Assembly (NCBI GenBank): GCA_013397455.1
Contig: VYZB01000118.1
Span: 916,548-980,547, forward strand
Source: Crotophaga sulcirostris
Taxonomy: Eukaryota; Chordata; Aves; Cuculiformes; Crotophagidae
Length of the DNA stretch: 64,000 nucleotides
Direction: 5' to 3'
Shown: one piece after another, positions 38,001 through 49,612 of the stretch
How positions within the stretch are numbered: the stretch's first letter is position 1
Layout of the letters: every line of letters starts with the position of its first letter
Position numbers and translations under genes: made by a program
Notes under the pieces: model-generated
Database searches by the model: none
Seen by the model: the letters and a program-made list of their open reading frames with translations, nothing else
Told to the model about the DNA's origin: nothing

Positions 38001-40874
38001 GAGATAACCACAACCCACACACCAGCTTAATTTGTGGATTGTAGACACTCCTTGATCTGTGCCAACAGATTACACTAGTGTGTTTTTAAAGAGCTCATCA
38101 TTTATATAGGAAGACAAGAGTTGAAATGAAAATGTGTATGGGAAAACAGCCCTCATAAACTGAAAGAAACCCAAGATAGCTGTAAGGTGACATAACATCT
38201 ATCAGTGAAATGAAACAGTTGTCCCAGGCAAGACAGATAAAAAGTAAGTGACTTCAAAGCAGAGAAGGAAAGTCAGGACCAGCCCTGCATTCTTCATTCT
38301 TAAGAGCACTCCATAATGAAATAAGGGGCTTGAATATGAAATGTAAGATTTAAAAAGTGTTCCACATCTGGCAGCTGTTGAACAAGTATTGGAATAAATG
38401 GTGCATTGCTGGGATTCAGTATGGCAATTTTTGTCATTCTTTCTGTTGTTGATATGCATGTGACAAATCAGATTTTTTTTAGAGAAAATTTAGTAATTTT
38501 TGAAAGCACCACTCAATGACACTTCAAAAATTTCAGAAAGTATTTTTTCCACAAAAACTCTGTTAAAGACATAACAATATGAAAAAAAAATCATTATCTG
38601 TCTTAAACACAAAAAGTCATTATGAAAAGTTGAAAATTACTGCTGAAAGCTGAAATGTTGAAGTACTTCAGAGTTGAAAGTATTGACATTCCAATTAAAT
38701 GAGAATTAGTGCCTATTTCCTTAAAGTTTCCCTTGAAATTAAGCAAGTGAACAAGAACTAATGTAGTCAAGCCTGGAAGGAAAAATAATTTTTAATGCCC
38801 TGCAGCAGATCAAGCAAAATAATCCTATTTCAAACATTATGTCATTAGAGTTGATCAGGATGATTACTTTTGATTAGGCAAAAAATAGCCTAACACCAAA
38901 ATAAATTATCTGTTCAGATGCAATAATGGAGAGAGCTTTAAAATTGTTGTCGGGTGTTGGGTATTATTTTTATGCAAAGCAAAAACTGTGCACTTATAAC
39001 CATGTTTTATGTTCCTCATTATCTAAGTCTTACTTCCCTGCATTTTCACGTGAACTTAAATTTCTAGCATCGGTCTGAACACCTACTGGTGAAAAGGTCC
39101 ATCATAGCACACAGAAATAAAAGTGAAGGTGCCTAAACTCTTCATAAATCTAAGGTACAATTAGAACTATTTATTAACACCCCGGAGGTATCTGATTGAC
39201 TATGAGGTAAAAACACAAGTATTTTTCCTGTCATCAGCCCACCAGATCACTAGAAACAGTAGTTAAAAGTGAGAGACTTTTTTTATTCTTTTCTTTTCTT
39301 GTATTTGTGCTTTGGCAATTAAATTGGCCTACAGCTATTCATAAATACAAAAGTAATTTGCAATATTCAAGCAGTATGATGTATTCATAAAAAGGAAATT
39401 TTCTAAAATAAAGCTGAAGAAATATTTCCAGTACAGACTAACGTAAAAATACTTGTTAGCTGCAGTAGTAGCATAGCCCGCTTTGTTAAATACTGAAAAA
39501 AGTAACCTTGCATATAAAGAAAATATTATTTAAGACAAGACAACAGACATAAGGGATAGAAAACTACATCTAGAAACCGAACAGGCCAGGACTTATGGAC
39601 TAGAACCTGTTAGTGATGTCTCTCACATTGCCAGTAAGGTCTAAGGTGCAGCTTCAGGTTAGCACCCTCCCAGGCCATGTCTAGACATGGTATTGGATTT
39701 AACTCAGACCAGGGAACAGTTCATTATGTAGGGTAGATGCAGGCAGCCTATTGTGAAATGTCAGTTTAGCTGTAAGGATATGACCTGTAACCGGACAGGT
39801 GGTCTGAAGCCAGAGAGGTGTTCATGGTCTGTTTTGTTTACAGGTGTGTTTTGCTATCTATCATGAATGTATTATTGAAAAATTCAATGCTTAGCAATAC
39901 AGTGGCCTCCAAAGCAAATTTCCTTGTAAGTATTACTGTGAAAACGAGGGGTACATGCTGTGTCTTCAGAAACATTTACCATTGAAGTATACGGGGCTTG
40001 GAGGATGGAGAACAAGACCATTAGCATGCTGAAACAGGGGAAATGCCGGCTTTTTAGAGGCCGCCTTTTAGATGTGAGTCACTGCTCTGAAAGATCTCTG
40101 CTGCTTCCTCTATGACACTGGCATCAGACAATTACCCCTTCTGGTGGGCTGACCCTATCTGGATGCCAGGTGCCTGCTAAAGCTGCTCTATCACTCCTTC
40201 TTCTCAGTTAGGACAAGGGAGATAAAACATAGTGAAAAGCTTGTGGATCAAGGCAAGGACAGGGATAGATTACTCAACAATTACTGACATGGGCCAAACA
40301 GACTCAACTTTGGGAAATTAATTTACTGCTAATCAAATCAGAGTAGGGTAATGAGAAATAAAACCATATCCTAAAACCACCTTCCGCTCACTCCTCCCAT
40401 CCTCTTGGCCTTCATTTCACTCTCACTTTTCTCTGCTTCCTCCCAACCAATGGCACTGGGAGACAGGGAATGGTATTTGTGGTTAGTTCATCACACATTG
40501 TTTCTGCTGTTCTTCCTCTGAAGAGGAAGGACTCCTTACACGCTCCCCCTGCTCCAGTGTGGGTTCCCTCCCATGGGAACCAGTCCTCCATGGACTGCTC
40601 CAATGTTAGCTCTTCCTATGGGCTACAGTTCCTCATGAACTGCTTCAGTGTGGGTCCCTTCCACGGGGTACAGTCCTTCAGGAACAGACTGCTCCAGTGT
40701 GAGTCCCCCGCGGGGTTCCAAGTCCTGCCTGCAAACCTGCTCCAGCATGCACTCCTCTCCCCATGGGTCCACGGGTCCACAGGTCCCGCCAAAACCCTGC
40801 TCTAGTGAAAGCTTTCTATGGGGTCACAGCCCTCTTCAGGGCACATCCATCTTCTCCAATGTGGGGTCCTCTGT

Positions 40875-40961
40875 GGGCTGCAGGTGGATATCTGCTCCAC
40901 CATGGACCTCCATGGGCTGCAGGTGGATATCTGCTCCATCATGGACCTCCATGGGCTGCAG
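40875..40961. repeat. 39-bp tandem duplication within the LTR
   Basis: Two copies start at 40875 and 40914, with a 9-base partial third at 40953. The copies are nearly identical and share gggctgcaggtggatatc. The period is divisible by three, so a forward frame repeats a 13-residue block here. Confidence 0.92.
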
Positions 40962-41102
40962 TGGAACAGACTTCCTCACCATGATCTTCACCACAGGCTG
41001 CAGGGGAATCTCTACTCTTGTGCCTGGAGCATCTCCTCCCTCTCCTTCTTCACTGACCTTGGTGTCTGCAGATACTTTCATGTATACTCACTGTTCTCTC
41101 TC

Positions 41103-41178
41103 GGGCTGCAATTGCTGCTGCACAGCAACTTTTCCTCCCCGGGTTGCAATTGCTGCTGCACAGCAACTTTTCCTCCCT
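41103..41178. repeat. 38-bp tandem duplication within the LTR
   Basis: Copies start at 41103 and 41141 and share tgcaattgctgctgcacagc. Only the fourth base (c/t) and the end differ. It sits next to the TATA-like position of the minus-strand LTR promoter. Confidence 0.92.
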
Positions 41179-41430
41179 TTTTAACTGTGTTATCCCAGGA
41201 GAGCTACCACTGTCACTGATGGGCTCAGTCTTGGCCAGCAGCAGGTCCATCCTGAAGCTGGCTGGTATTGACTCTATCGGACATGGGGGAAGCTTCCAGT
41301 AGCTTCTCTGAAAAGCCATTCCCTGGAGTTTCCCTGCTGCCAAAACCCGGTTACATGAACACCATATTGGGGTTTTTTCCAGACTTTTCCCTTGAATGAC
41401 TTGATTTGACATTCAGTCATCTAAGGCATG

Positions 41431-41450
41431 TGGTGGTGATGATGATGATT
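41431..41450. repeat. (TGG)n/(TGA)n trinucleotide microsatellite
   Basis: Two TGG units followed by about four TGA units, directly after the LTR flank. Confidence 0.75.
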
Positions 41451-44400
41451 AAAATGTAACTGTTCCAAAAGAGGTAGCAAGAGGGGTCACTGTAAAAGGT
41501 TTACTTCAGGCAGGATGTTTCATAGACCAAGCAGCTGCTCTGTTCTACACAGTCAGCTTCCAAAAATCCCACTGACAATCCTGCTCATGTTCCTCCAGCC
41601 TTACAACTCTGTGAGTTACACAGTTCCCATCAGATAAAAGACTATATATTTACCATCATGTTGTTTGCTAATGTCTTTGATATCCTAAAGGACAATTCTT
41701 TGCTTCAATGCATGATATAGTGTAATTCATCATGCAGCAAAAAAAATACTAATCACCTTTCCTATTTGCATCCGCCATCACTCTTCAGTCCTTATTGTAT
41801 CTGAATCAATCTGAGGTCATTTATATTAATCATGAGTTGTTTGTATAGAAAAATGACATTTGCAAATTGTATGCACAGGTACCATACTGCAGAGAAGTAT
41901 AGAGAGAGTTGAGTATTAGAGAAGGTAAAAAGAAAAAATGTTTTATTTTCTTAGGTTTGTAAAGCAATTTATTAGGTTAAACAAATAGCATATAATCAAA
42001 TGTTATAGAGAAAAAAATTCAGAAATGACAATGTGAAAATACAGATAAGTTCATTTAAAAGAAAAAGAAGAAAAACTTTCAAACTATCAAAAGGCTTAAA
42101 AATTCCCTTCTGATTTGGACTCTTGAAGAGTAGTAATAAAAACACTATGAAATGTTGCATATACCTTTTCAATGCTGTGGTCTCTAAGGTACAACTCTGT
42201 AGCAAGTTCAATGTATTTGCACTGAGATTTATCTGCGTCCTCTCCTAAGTGTTCAAGCTTGACATGTATTTATTTTCATTTCCATTTTTGAGAGTTTCTT
42301 ATGTTACACATCAGCTACTGGGATTAATGCCATAGTCTATTGCTTATAAAAAAAGATTAGCTTTGACTCTTCAGTTTACAGTTAAACCTAAATATGAATG
42401 CTTTTTGCATGTATTTGTTCCAAAATGCATACATCTAATTTTAAACAGAAAAAAATATTTTTTACATCCAAAATAGTAATACTGAAATTAAATATGCTGT
42501 CAGAAGTGAACTATATCCTTAAGCCGTTCTCTGACTCATGGCTATTACAGTTTTCCATGGACATAATATGTTGTAAACTAGTGAATTTTAAAGATGACAG
42601 TACAAAATAACCCTACATATTGTGTCATATGAATACTTCTCAAGGCACAATATAAAACCAGGGTGTAAAAGGCACTATATCACTTAGAATTAACTGAGTC
42701 AAGAATTCTTATATTTCTCTTTAGCTTTTAATATTTTTCAACCCATCAACTTGGAGGCAAGCCAAAGTTGATTTCCATATTTCTACTAAAGACTAAGAAA
42801 TTTTCTTTTCTATTCTTAAACCTTATAATGGAATAACTCATAGAAATAAGTTCCAGACAACAATAAGAGTAATCTAAAGGTACAGTTCAGCTACAACTAT
42901 ACTTTTTACATTGTCAACCCCATTTCAAAGGGTCACTTCTCCCAGGGTATTCATAAAATCTCCTCTTAGGTTAACATCCATTAGATATTAGAAAACCAAG
43001 AAGAGAATATAAGCAATCTTGTTATCAAGTCAATATTTATCGGTAAGCTAGTTTAATATGTAGCAGAATGTTAGCATTAAAATAATCACATGGAATGGAA
43101 GAAAGAAAAGGCACTGCCTGGAGCCAAGCCATTGTCGGACATTTTGGTAACCAGATCTGGTAACGGTGCCACTTTAAGTGCCATGAGGATGCCCTAATTC
43201 TCTGTTGATTATTTTTTTTTCCCACCAAATGCTCACAAGTTTAAGGTCCTTCAAAGATATTCAAGTCATACATTTCTACCTGCTGATGTCCAAATATAAG
43301 ATGAAAGCTAAGAAAAAGACTCAGACTGGGGAAAAAAATCAGAACCTATTTGCACTGAAAAATTCCTAGTACTGCAAGGCTTCTATTTTTGTGTAAACTA
43401 TGCCATGAATTTTTCATGGGGTTTTGTTTGTTTGTTTCTTTTCAGTAGGTTTTAAGACAGAAAAAAATAAGAAGCTGTCCCATTACTGTGGCATGTGACA
43501 AGATGAAAAAATTACATTTGCAGCCGCCCTCAAGATGAAGCAAATAAGCGTGGTATCACTCTAGCAGGTTGGTACACTGGACTTGGATCTCAGACTGAAA
43601 GTTTCAGGAAAGCAGCAATAAAGGCATTTAAGGTACAGCAGTAGTCTCACCTACAGACTTCCAGGCATGACTTACAGTATGTATCAGACTGTTAAGAACA
43701 CTGCGGGTTTTTTAGGAATAGTAAAACCAAAATTTCAGAAAGGTTCAAGTGAAAAGGGCTTGGCCTGAGAAATATCATTATTGATAAGAATTATTAAATG
43801 GACAGGCAAACCATTAGTTTATTACAAGATACAAAAATGTCTTCAAAGGAGTCATCTATCTGAAACAGGATTGGAAAAATATTACGAAAGATATTATTTT
43901 TGAGCTAGATATATGTTCTGCAATGTGATTTATGAAATAGGAATTCCATCATCCTCTTTATTGTTCTGCTAGCTAAAAAGGAGACTTTGAAATGACAGTT
44001 TTCTACTAAAATTAAGATTTATTGAAGAGATAATCAGAAAGATTAGACTTGTCAATGTCTGCTGGATTTATGGTCTTGAGCGACTCATTTTTCATTTTGC
44101 GAAACAATTCTTTAAGCTCCTAACACGTTTTCCAAAAAAGACCCTTTGCATGAAGCCATATTTTAGTAACATTATTAAAGAGAGAAACAAGGTAGCCAAG
44201 AAATGTTAAAGACATTAGAAGTAATCCAAGAGTCCTAATCATTCATGCATTGCTTCCAGGATTATAAAATGAAAAATATGTGCCGTATTCAAGTTTATTT
44301 CTGTTTATTCCTTTATTCGATATCTTTATATAAATACATGTAGAAGAAGCCTTGAAAAAAGCACATTATATTCCTCAAGTAGAAGGAAATTCTACTGTTA

Positions 44401-44894
44401 TTCCCACTATTTGATTCATTGTGTTAATCAGTGTCTAGTCACACAGTAGCAGCCCTGAAACATGACAGGGAAGTAAATTGTTCCATGTTGTAAGTGGTAG
44501 GGTCTTTACATATTTGTCCAATTTTTATGCTGATCTAAAAACATATTAGTACTTTATGTGAATTTTTTACTTTACATCTTGTACATAATGTTTCTGCCAG
44601 AATATCAGTTAAAAGCTTAAAGGAAGGCTTTGTGTTTTAAAGGAAAACTCTTTTCTTACTTAGCAACAATTCATCATCCAAGCCTAGGGCCTCCTGAAAG
44701 CAACTACAAAGAAAAAGTGGATATTCTGTTTTTTCACTTGCTTTCTGGCTGTCATTTATTTTATTAGCAACACTGCAGGGGACCAAATACAACAAGAATA
44801 AACAAGATATCTATTTGGGTTTTCCATTATTTGACTGTTGCAGTTCCTTTTCCTCTGTTAGAGCTTTTCAGTTGAAAACACCCCATGGTTTTGC

Positions 44895-44904
44895 CTATAA
44901 ATAG
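44895..44904. promoter_or_regulatory. MEF2-consensus / TATA-like site
   Basis: CTATAAATAG exactly fits the MEF2 consensus CTA(A/T)4TAG and also contains TATAAATA. No transcript start or gene is visible nearby, so function is unproven. Confidence 0.2.
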
Positions 44905-45459
44905 GATTTGGGAAGCATATTTAGAGTAATGGTATTCACTGGTGCAGAATAAACTCATCATAATGTTAAAATGAAGTTTCTAGGTTTGTTTTTGCATAAC
45001 TGCAAGCTTCGGTGTGAATTTCAGTCTGGCTGTACCTCAGACTACTTTTTAAAGAGTGATTGCAGTGCTATCTTGTTTTGAAGACTTTGCCAGAAAAGAA
45101 CAGCTTTAGTCAGTGATCTCCCGTAGAGTTTTCAGGAGATGTACTTGAATTAAAATACAGCTGTGCCCAGGCATCCAGGTCAATGCTGTCAAATTTACAA
45201 ACTCTGTCAAAGGCAAGGCCAAATCTTGTGTTTTTTGGCCCATATGACTTATGACTTATTTTGTACATCCTTATGACTTATATTATTTGCCCTACTATAA
45301 TAACCTTGGAGAAGAAGAAAAGCATACACTGCAAACAGAAATTATTGACTATGTTACAGTCATTTAGCATTCATTCACTGACATATTTAAGACTTAAGTC
45401 TGTAGGTTCTTTTGAGTCAGCATGGCAGATATTTTTGTGTTTTGAAAAAACGTAAAGAT

Positions 45460-45690
45460 GTTGCACTTGGCCTGTCAATGAAAGGAACTGATACCATATC
45501 AAGCCACTGGCTAGTGGCTGGGCATGCAAGTTTTGTTAATAGGCCATAAAAATTAATTGAAGGTATTTGTTCCTTTGATACTCCAAATGCAGGCTGAATG
45601 CAAGCTCAAGGTTTGCCCCTGCCAGAGTTATTTTTGATGATTATGATTCCAGCCACAATTTTCTACTAAAGCCCAAATAATTAATACCGT
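45460..45690. promoter_or_regulatory. Possible conserved noncoding element
   Basis: A dense group of motif-like words. TGTCA at 45473 resembles a MEIS/PBX core. A perfect palindrome agccact/agtggct lies at 45502-45519. TTAAT, CCATAAA and ATTAATT lie at 45536-45559. CTTTGAT (TCF/LEF-like) is near 45573. AATAATTAAT is near 45676. The segment lacks the homopolymer noise of its surroundings. Conservation cannot be judged from one sequence. Confidence 0.2.
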
Positions 45691-47152
45691 ATGGACAAGA
45701 ATTCAGAATAAGGGAAATTATTCATAAATCTATTCCTACTAATTAACACTTACAACATCTGTGAGAGTCTTTTTGTAAACCTTTGCATTCTTACTTTCAT
45801 CTTTGTCTTTATTTTGTATGAAGTTTTCCTGCCTTTAATGTTTACATGCTTCCCAAGTTAATTTGTCTCATAGCCTCTCCGTGTTACTCTAAGTCTGAGA
45901 AATACCTTCCTTGTCACCATATGTGGATTTATTTCTTTTAGAAGACCAAAAACCACCAGTCTACCTGTCATGTGTGTATCAAAAAACAATGACAACATTC
46001 TTATTAACTATCAATAATCACATGAGTAATAGGAAAAGTTATCGTTCTTGTTAAATGTTATTTCTTACCTTTCACATAGATTATAAATCTTCTGAGCAAG
46101 AAAACTTCCTCTGTCTGAAAAAAAAAAAGGATGAAGACCTGTAGCCAAATGTTTTGGACAGGAGTAGGACAAGGATAATAGTGAGAATAGTGTTATGGGT
46201 GTGGCCTGCACATCACAGGTTTTGGGTATAACGACAGCTGCTGGTTGTGTGATGATGTGTATGTTAATCTGGAGGCCTCATGTACACACAGTGTTACCAG
46301 TGTAGGTTGCCAGATTCTGTGCTGAAAAATGTACACAGAAAAATTATGGCCTTGAGGTATTTCAGCATATTTAGTTGCTATTGAACTTTGCACTTGTTTG
46401 AAAATACTTTTCTTTCCAATCTACTACAGTCTAATTAAAACACCTTATTTCTCCATACAAGCTTCAATACAAACAAGTGTTTCCATATTATTTATTTTTG
46501 TTAAGTAGACTTCACGTTTATATTGCACAGGCAGTATCTCTACACTTGACAAAAAGCATAAAAGAGTAGAATAATTCTGTTTCAAATGGTCTTGAATATG
46601 ATTTTACTTCCCCAGAGAATGAAGTGTAAAGAAATTTTGAACAGCATTACAGGTTCAGAAAAAATAAAAGGAAGAACTTCACCTTGTGAATTTTTCAGAT
46701 CTATGAAGATTAACTGTAGGTGAGGATCTGTCTTGTGTTGGAGCAGAAGAGAAGAAATAAACCTTTTGGATTTAATTTTGGCTTTGAATTTTGCCCAATA
46801 TCATTTACTAAGTTTATGAGTGTGCTTAGGGAGTTAAAACAAACTGATTGTGATATCATGACACAGGTTTTTTAAGTCTTATCCTTCATGACTGACTAAA
46901 ACTAGTGGAGAAACAGGAGCTTTTTAATGATGAGATTGATACTAATCTTTCTCAAGAAGACAAGCTGCCAGCCCCACAAAAACAGGCAGAATTTTTTGCT
47001 AAATAAGTCTCCCTCAGATATTAACAATCTCACCAGCTATCATTCCTTCTTGAATATGGCAGGAGTATAGAAGGGCAGTCACAATGTCCCCTTTCAGCTA
47101 TATTTTTTGTTGATTGTCTAAAGAAGAGCAGAAAGCTTGACTTAATATTAAT

Positions 47153-47285
47153 GAGGTGTGGTGTTCAGTTTTGGGTCCCTCACTACGGGAAGGAAAAGGT
47201 GCTGGACAATGTGCAAAGAAGAGGAATAAAACTGGTTGTCTAGAGAGCAAGTTTTACAAGGAGTGTTTGAGGGAACAGGGGTTTA
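47153..47285 (+). mobile_element. CR1 LINE internal fragment
   Basis: The sequence 'gtgttcagttttgggtccct' near 47162, followed by 'ggtgctggacaatgtgca' near 47199 and a degraded 'gagcaagttttacaaggag' near 47245, matches the CR1 segment just after the reverse-transcriptase tail. Both the usual 3' end and the upstream part are missing. The copy is therefore cut at both sides, either by deletion or by decay beyond recognition. Confidence 0.82.
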
Positions 47286-47548
47286 GCATTTAATGATTTC
47301 ATTTCTGTAATTTCCATACTTCTTATTATTTCCATATTCGACAACAATTGCTACAGAAAAAGCAAATAAACAGTGTCTGATTGGACTGACAAATTACAAT
47401 ACTTGAGGTTTATCATTTGCAACTCAGAGCAACTCAGCCAACCAAAGCTGCTTCTTTTCAGCATATTTCCATAGAACTTCCATATGGAGTCCCTGCCCTC
47501 AGTGCAAGAGTTTATCCATTTAATAATGAAATGAAGATAAAGTCTTCC

Positions 47549-47562
47549 TTTTTTTTTTTTTT
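47549..47562. repeat. Poly(T) run of 14
   Basis: A simple homopolymer; no retrocopy was identified next to it. Confidence 0.85.
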
Positions 47563-49579
47563 CCTCCATATTAGGACAGTTTTTGTCAACATTATTTAAC
47601 AGAGAAGAGGAAGGATCAGTTGTTCTAAAGATAGGGAAGTCAAAGACAGCAAAGGCTGTAATGCACAGGTGGAAAACTAGCAAAAAAAAGAAAACTATAA
47701 TCTGAAGAACTAAAAGCAGTGAATGCTAATTAATTAATCTAGATTAATTAGACTATTCAGACCATAAACCTATCAAGCTCTTTGACTTGATTTTGTCAAG
47801 CTTCCTGAGTCTAAATTATTTTCCTCTTATTCTGTGTACTGAGTTGCCAGTGCTCTATCTGGAAGTCTAGCTGTAGTAGAAGTTCTGATAGAGTCGTCCT
47901 TGTTTTATTTTATCCTAATTTAGTGGCTCGGAATAAAGTTTCATGTGATCCATATAATAAATCCAAAATACTGCAGATCTAAATTACATTTTTCCCTATG
48001 CTTTTCAGTATTTCTTGAAAGAAGGAGGAAGTTAGGAGGATCAAAATGTTCTTTGCTGCCCTGAGAATGAGATTTTGCAGTTCTTCATCCTACAAGACTG
48101 CGCAGTGGGTATTTTTTATGTGGTACAGAAAGATGAGATCTTTATAGAAAAAGTTAATAAGAAAATTCCCTCAACAATACAACTACAACAAATCTCTAAT
48201 TGTAGTTTGAGCACAAGTTAAACATTGATATTTTGGTAAAGGAATTAAAATAATTGCAATAATTATCTCAGTACTACTTTGACATGGAATAGAGCTCTTG
48301 TTAGTAATGAGCCATCAGAAGCACATAAAGAGCATTTTCCTCTTGTAGGAACTATTTTTCTCTGATGTAACCCTTCCAAATGTATTGGTCTGGTGCCTCA
48401 TAAATGGCAACATTTACATTCAGGGGTCTTCAGGAAAATAGCTAAGAGATTATGATCAGTATAATGCTACACCTAATCCTGAAAGCTGAAATGAATGACA
48501 TAAACAGTTCCAGGTAAAGGTTCTTTGGGGGCAGACAACTCTGTGAAACATTGAGTTATCCTCTAGTAAACCTAATTTCACACAGCAGGAGGCTTTTAAA
48601 ACTCTTCCCACTTCATAATCCAAATCTAGTATTCCCACTGCTAAGAAACATTTTGATATGTTTACAATGCTTAAGAAGTACCATCATGACTGATTAAACT
48701 TAAACTGTTCCAAAATAAATAAAATATACCTGGTAATTGATTGTGAAGATTTTGAAAGGAAATGAAGGCTTCTTACACAAAACAAATTAAGACTTTGTTT
48801 CTATATCTGCCCATCTCCCCTTCCCTACCAACGTGTAAATTTATTAACGCACTTTTAGAAGACAGAGGTTTAAGTTTCTACAAAGATTAGATTACTTCAA
48901 GCTTCATGAAAATTGTCAACTGGAAGGAGAAGATGCAAATATTCATCCGTGATGTGAAGCGAAATAGAAATTCAGAAGTTATTGATTTTGGTTGGAATCA
49001 GTCGAATGTCCATGCCAGTATGCACCCTGACTAGCCACAGCATGTGCTTCCAGTGGATGTCATGACATGATGGAAAATGGGTTTACTTTTCTTGGAAGAG
49101 TTAGAGGACAATATGAAAATCTGTAGGAAATGAGGCGTTAATAATTCTACTAATCACAAAACAACTTGCTTTTATTGTGCTTATTCATTTACTTGGTAGT
49201 TAAAAAATATTAGGGAGTTTTTTTTATTTAAATGTGAATATTTATTAGTAACGTATAACGAATCAACAAAGTGCTCCTAGAATAAGTGGACTTTAATGGG
49301 GTACTTTCAGAATCACAGAAAGAGTAATTTCTAACAGTGAGTAAAGAATTGTATTAGAGAAAGGATGATGTTATTTTCCCAGAAACTAATTCTCCATCTC
49401 CTTGCCACACTGCAGAGCTTCTGACTGTAACCTTTCCCACAGGTCCTTCTCCCTAGTTCCTCGCAACAATGTTAACAAAGAAAGAGTCTGGTTCATCCTA
49501 TTGTTTGACACACAAATGAAGAGAGAAATACTTTATTTTGAGAGAAAAATGAGAAATATTCTGTGTAGCAAGTTAGTTT

Positions 49580-49612
49580 GGTTGTTGTTATTATTACTCT
49601 TATTATTACCCT
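49580..49612. repeat. (TTG/TTA)n interrupted trinucleotide repeat
   Basis: Three TTG-type units followed by TTA units with single interruptions. It produces a run of leucines in one forward frame, which is not evidence of a gene. Confidence 0.75.

Larger units (their letters stand above)
29227..40139. other. Long AT-rich stretch without confirmed genes
   Basis: About 10.9 kb with no recognised gene. It includes a weak exon-like segment at 30648-30763, AT and TATG microsatellites at 32181-32224 and 32389-32415, a poly(T) run at 33325-33338, a hairpin at 33395-33415 and a homeodomain-type palindrome at 35048-35065. The frame at 36847-37197 (116 codons) shows no domain. The segment 39540-40139 is slightly richer in GC but matches nothing I recognise. 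Confidence 0.5.
40140..41368 (-). mobile_element. Solo LTR of an avian endogenous retrovirus
   Basis: About 1.23 kb of GC-richer sequence that I recognise, on the minus strand, as a common bird ERV LTR. Its 5' end is near 41368 ('gggttttggcagcaggg' near 41350). A TATA-like ttaaaaag falls near 41180. Its 3' end is at 40140 in the '...gtcagcccaccaga' form. No gag, pol or env sequence flanks it, so recombination between two LTRs probably removed the provirus. The polyadenylation region near 40330 has no intact AATAAA in this orientation. No convincing target duplication is visible. It contains two tandem duplications. Long frames at 40470-40805, 40648-41184, 40818-41219 and 41050-41412 are artefacts of this GC-rich LTR. 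Orientation and ERVL versus ERVK class are from memory and uncertain. Confidence 0.82.
41369..47152. other. AT-rich stretch without recognised genes
   Basis: About 5.8 kb with no supportable exon or repeat family. A short GTG/ATG-type trinucleotide repeat is at 41431-41450. A MEF2-like site is at 44895-44904 and a motif-dense stretch at 45460-45690. Confidence 0.5.

Noticed and set aside
40045..40074. A 15-bp near-tandem repeat (gccggcttttt / gccgcctttt)
   Set aside because: Too short and imperfect to distinguish from chance.
40648..41184. A 178-codon forward frame, the longest in the window, with a repeated 13-residue block
   Set aside because: It lies wholly in the ERV LTR, antisense to its likely orientation. 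The repeated block comes from the 39-bp tandem duplication, and the length reflects high GC, not coding.
41050..41412. A 120-codon minus-strand frame
   Set aside because: It spans the start of the LTR and flanking DNA and resembles no retroviral protein.
45241..45290. Three TGACTTA words suggesting an AP-1 cluster
   Set aside because: They differ from the TGACTCA consensus and look like a local short duplication.
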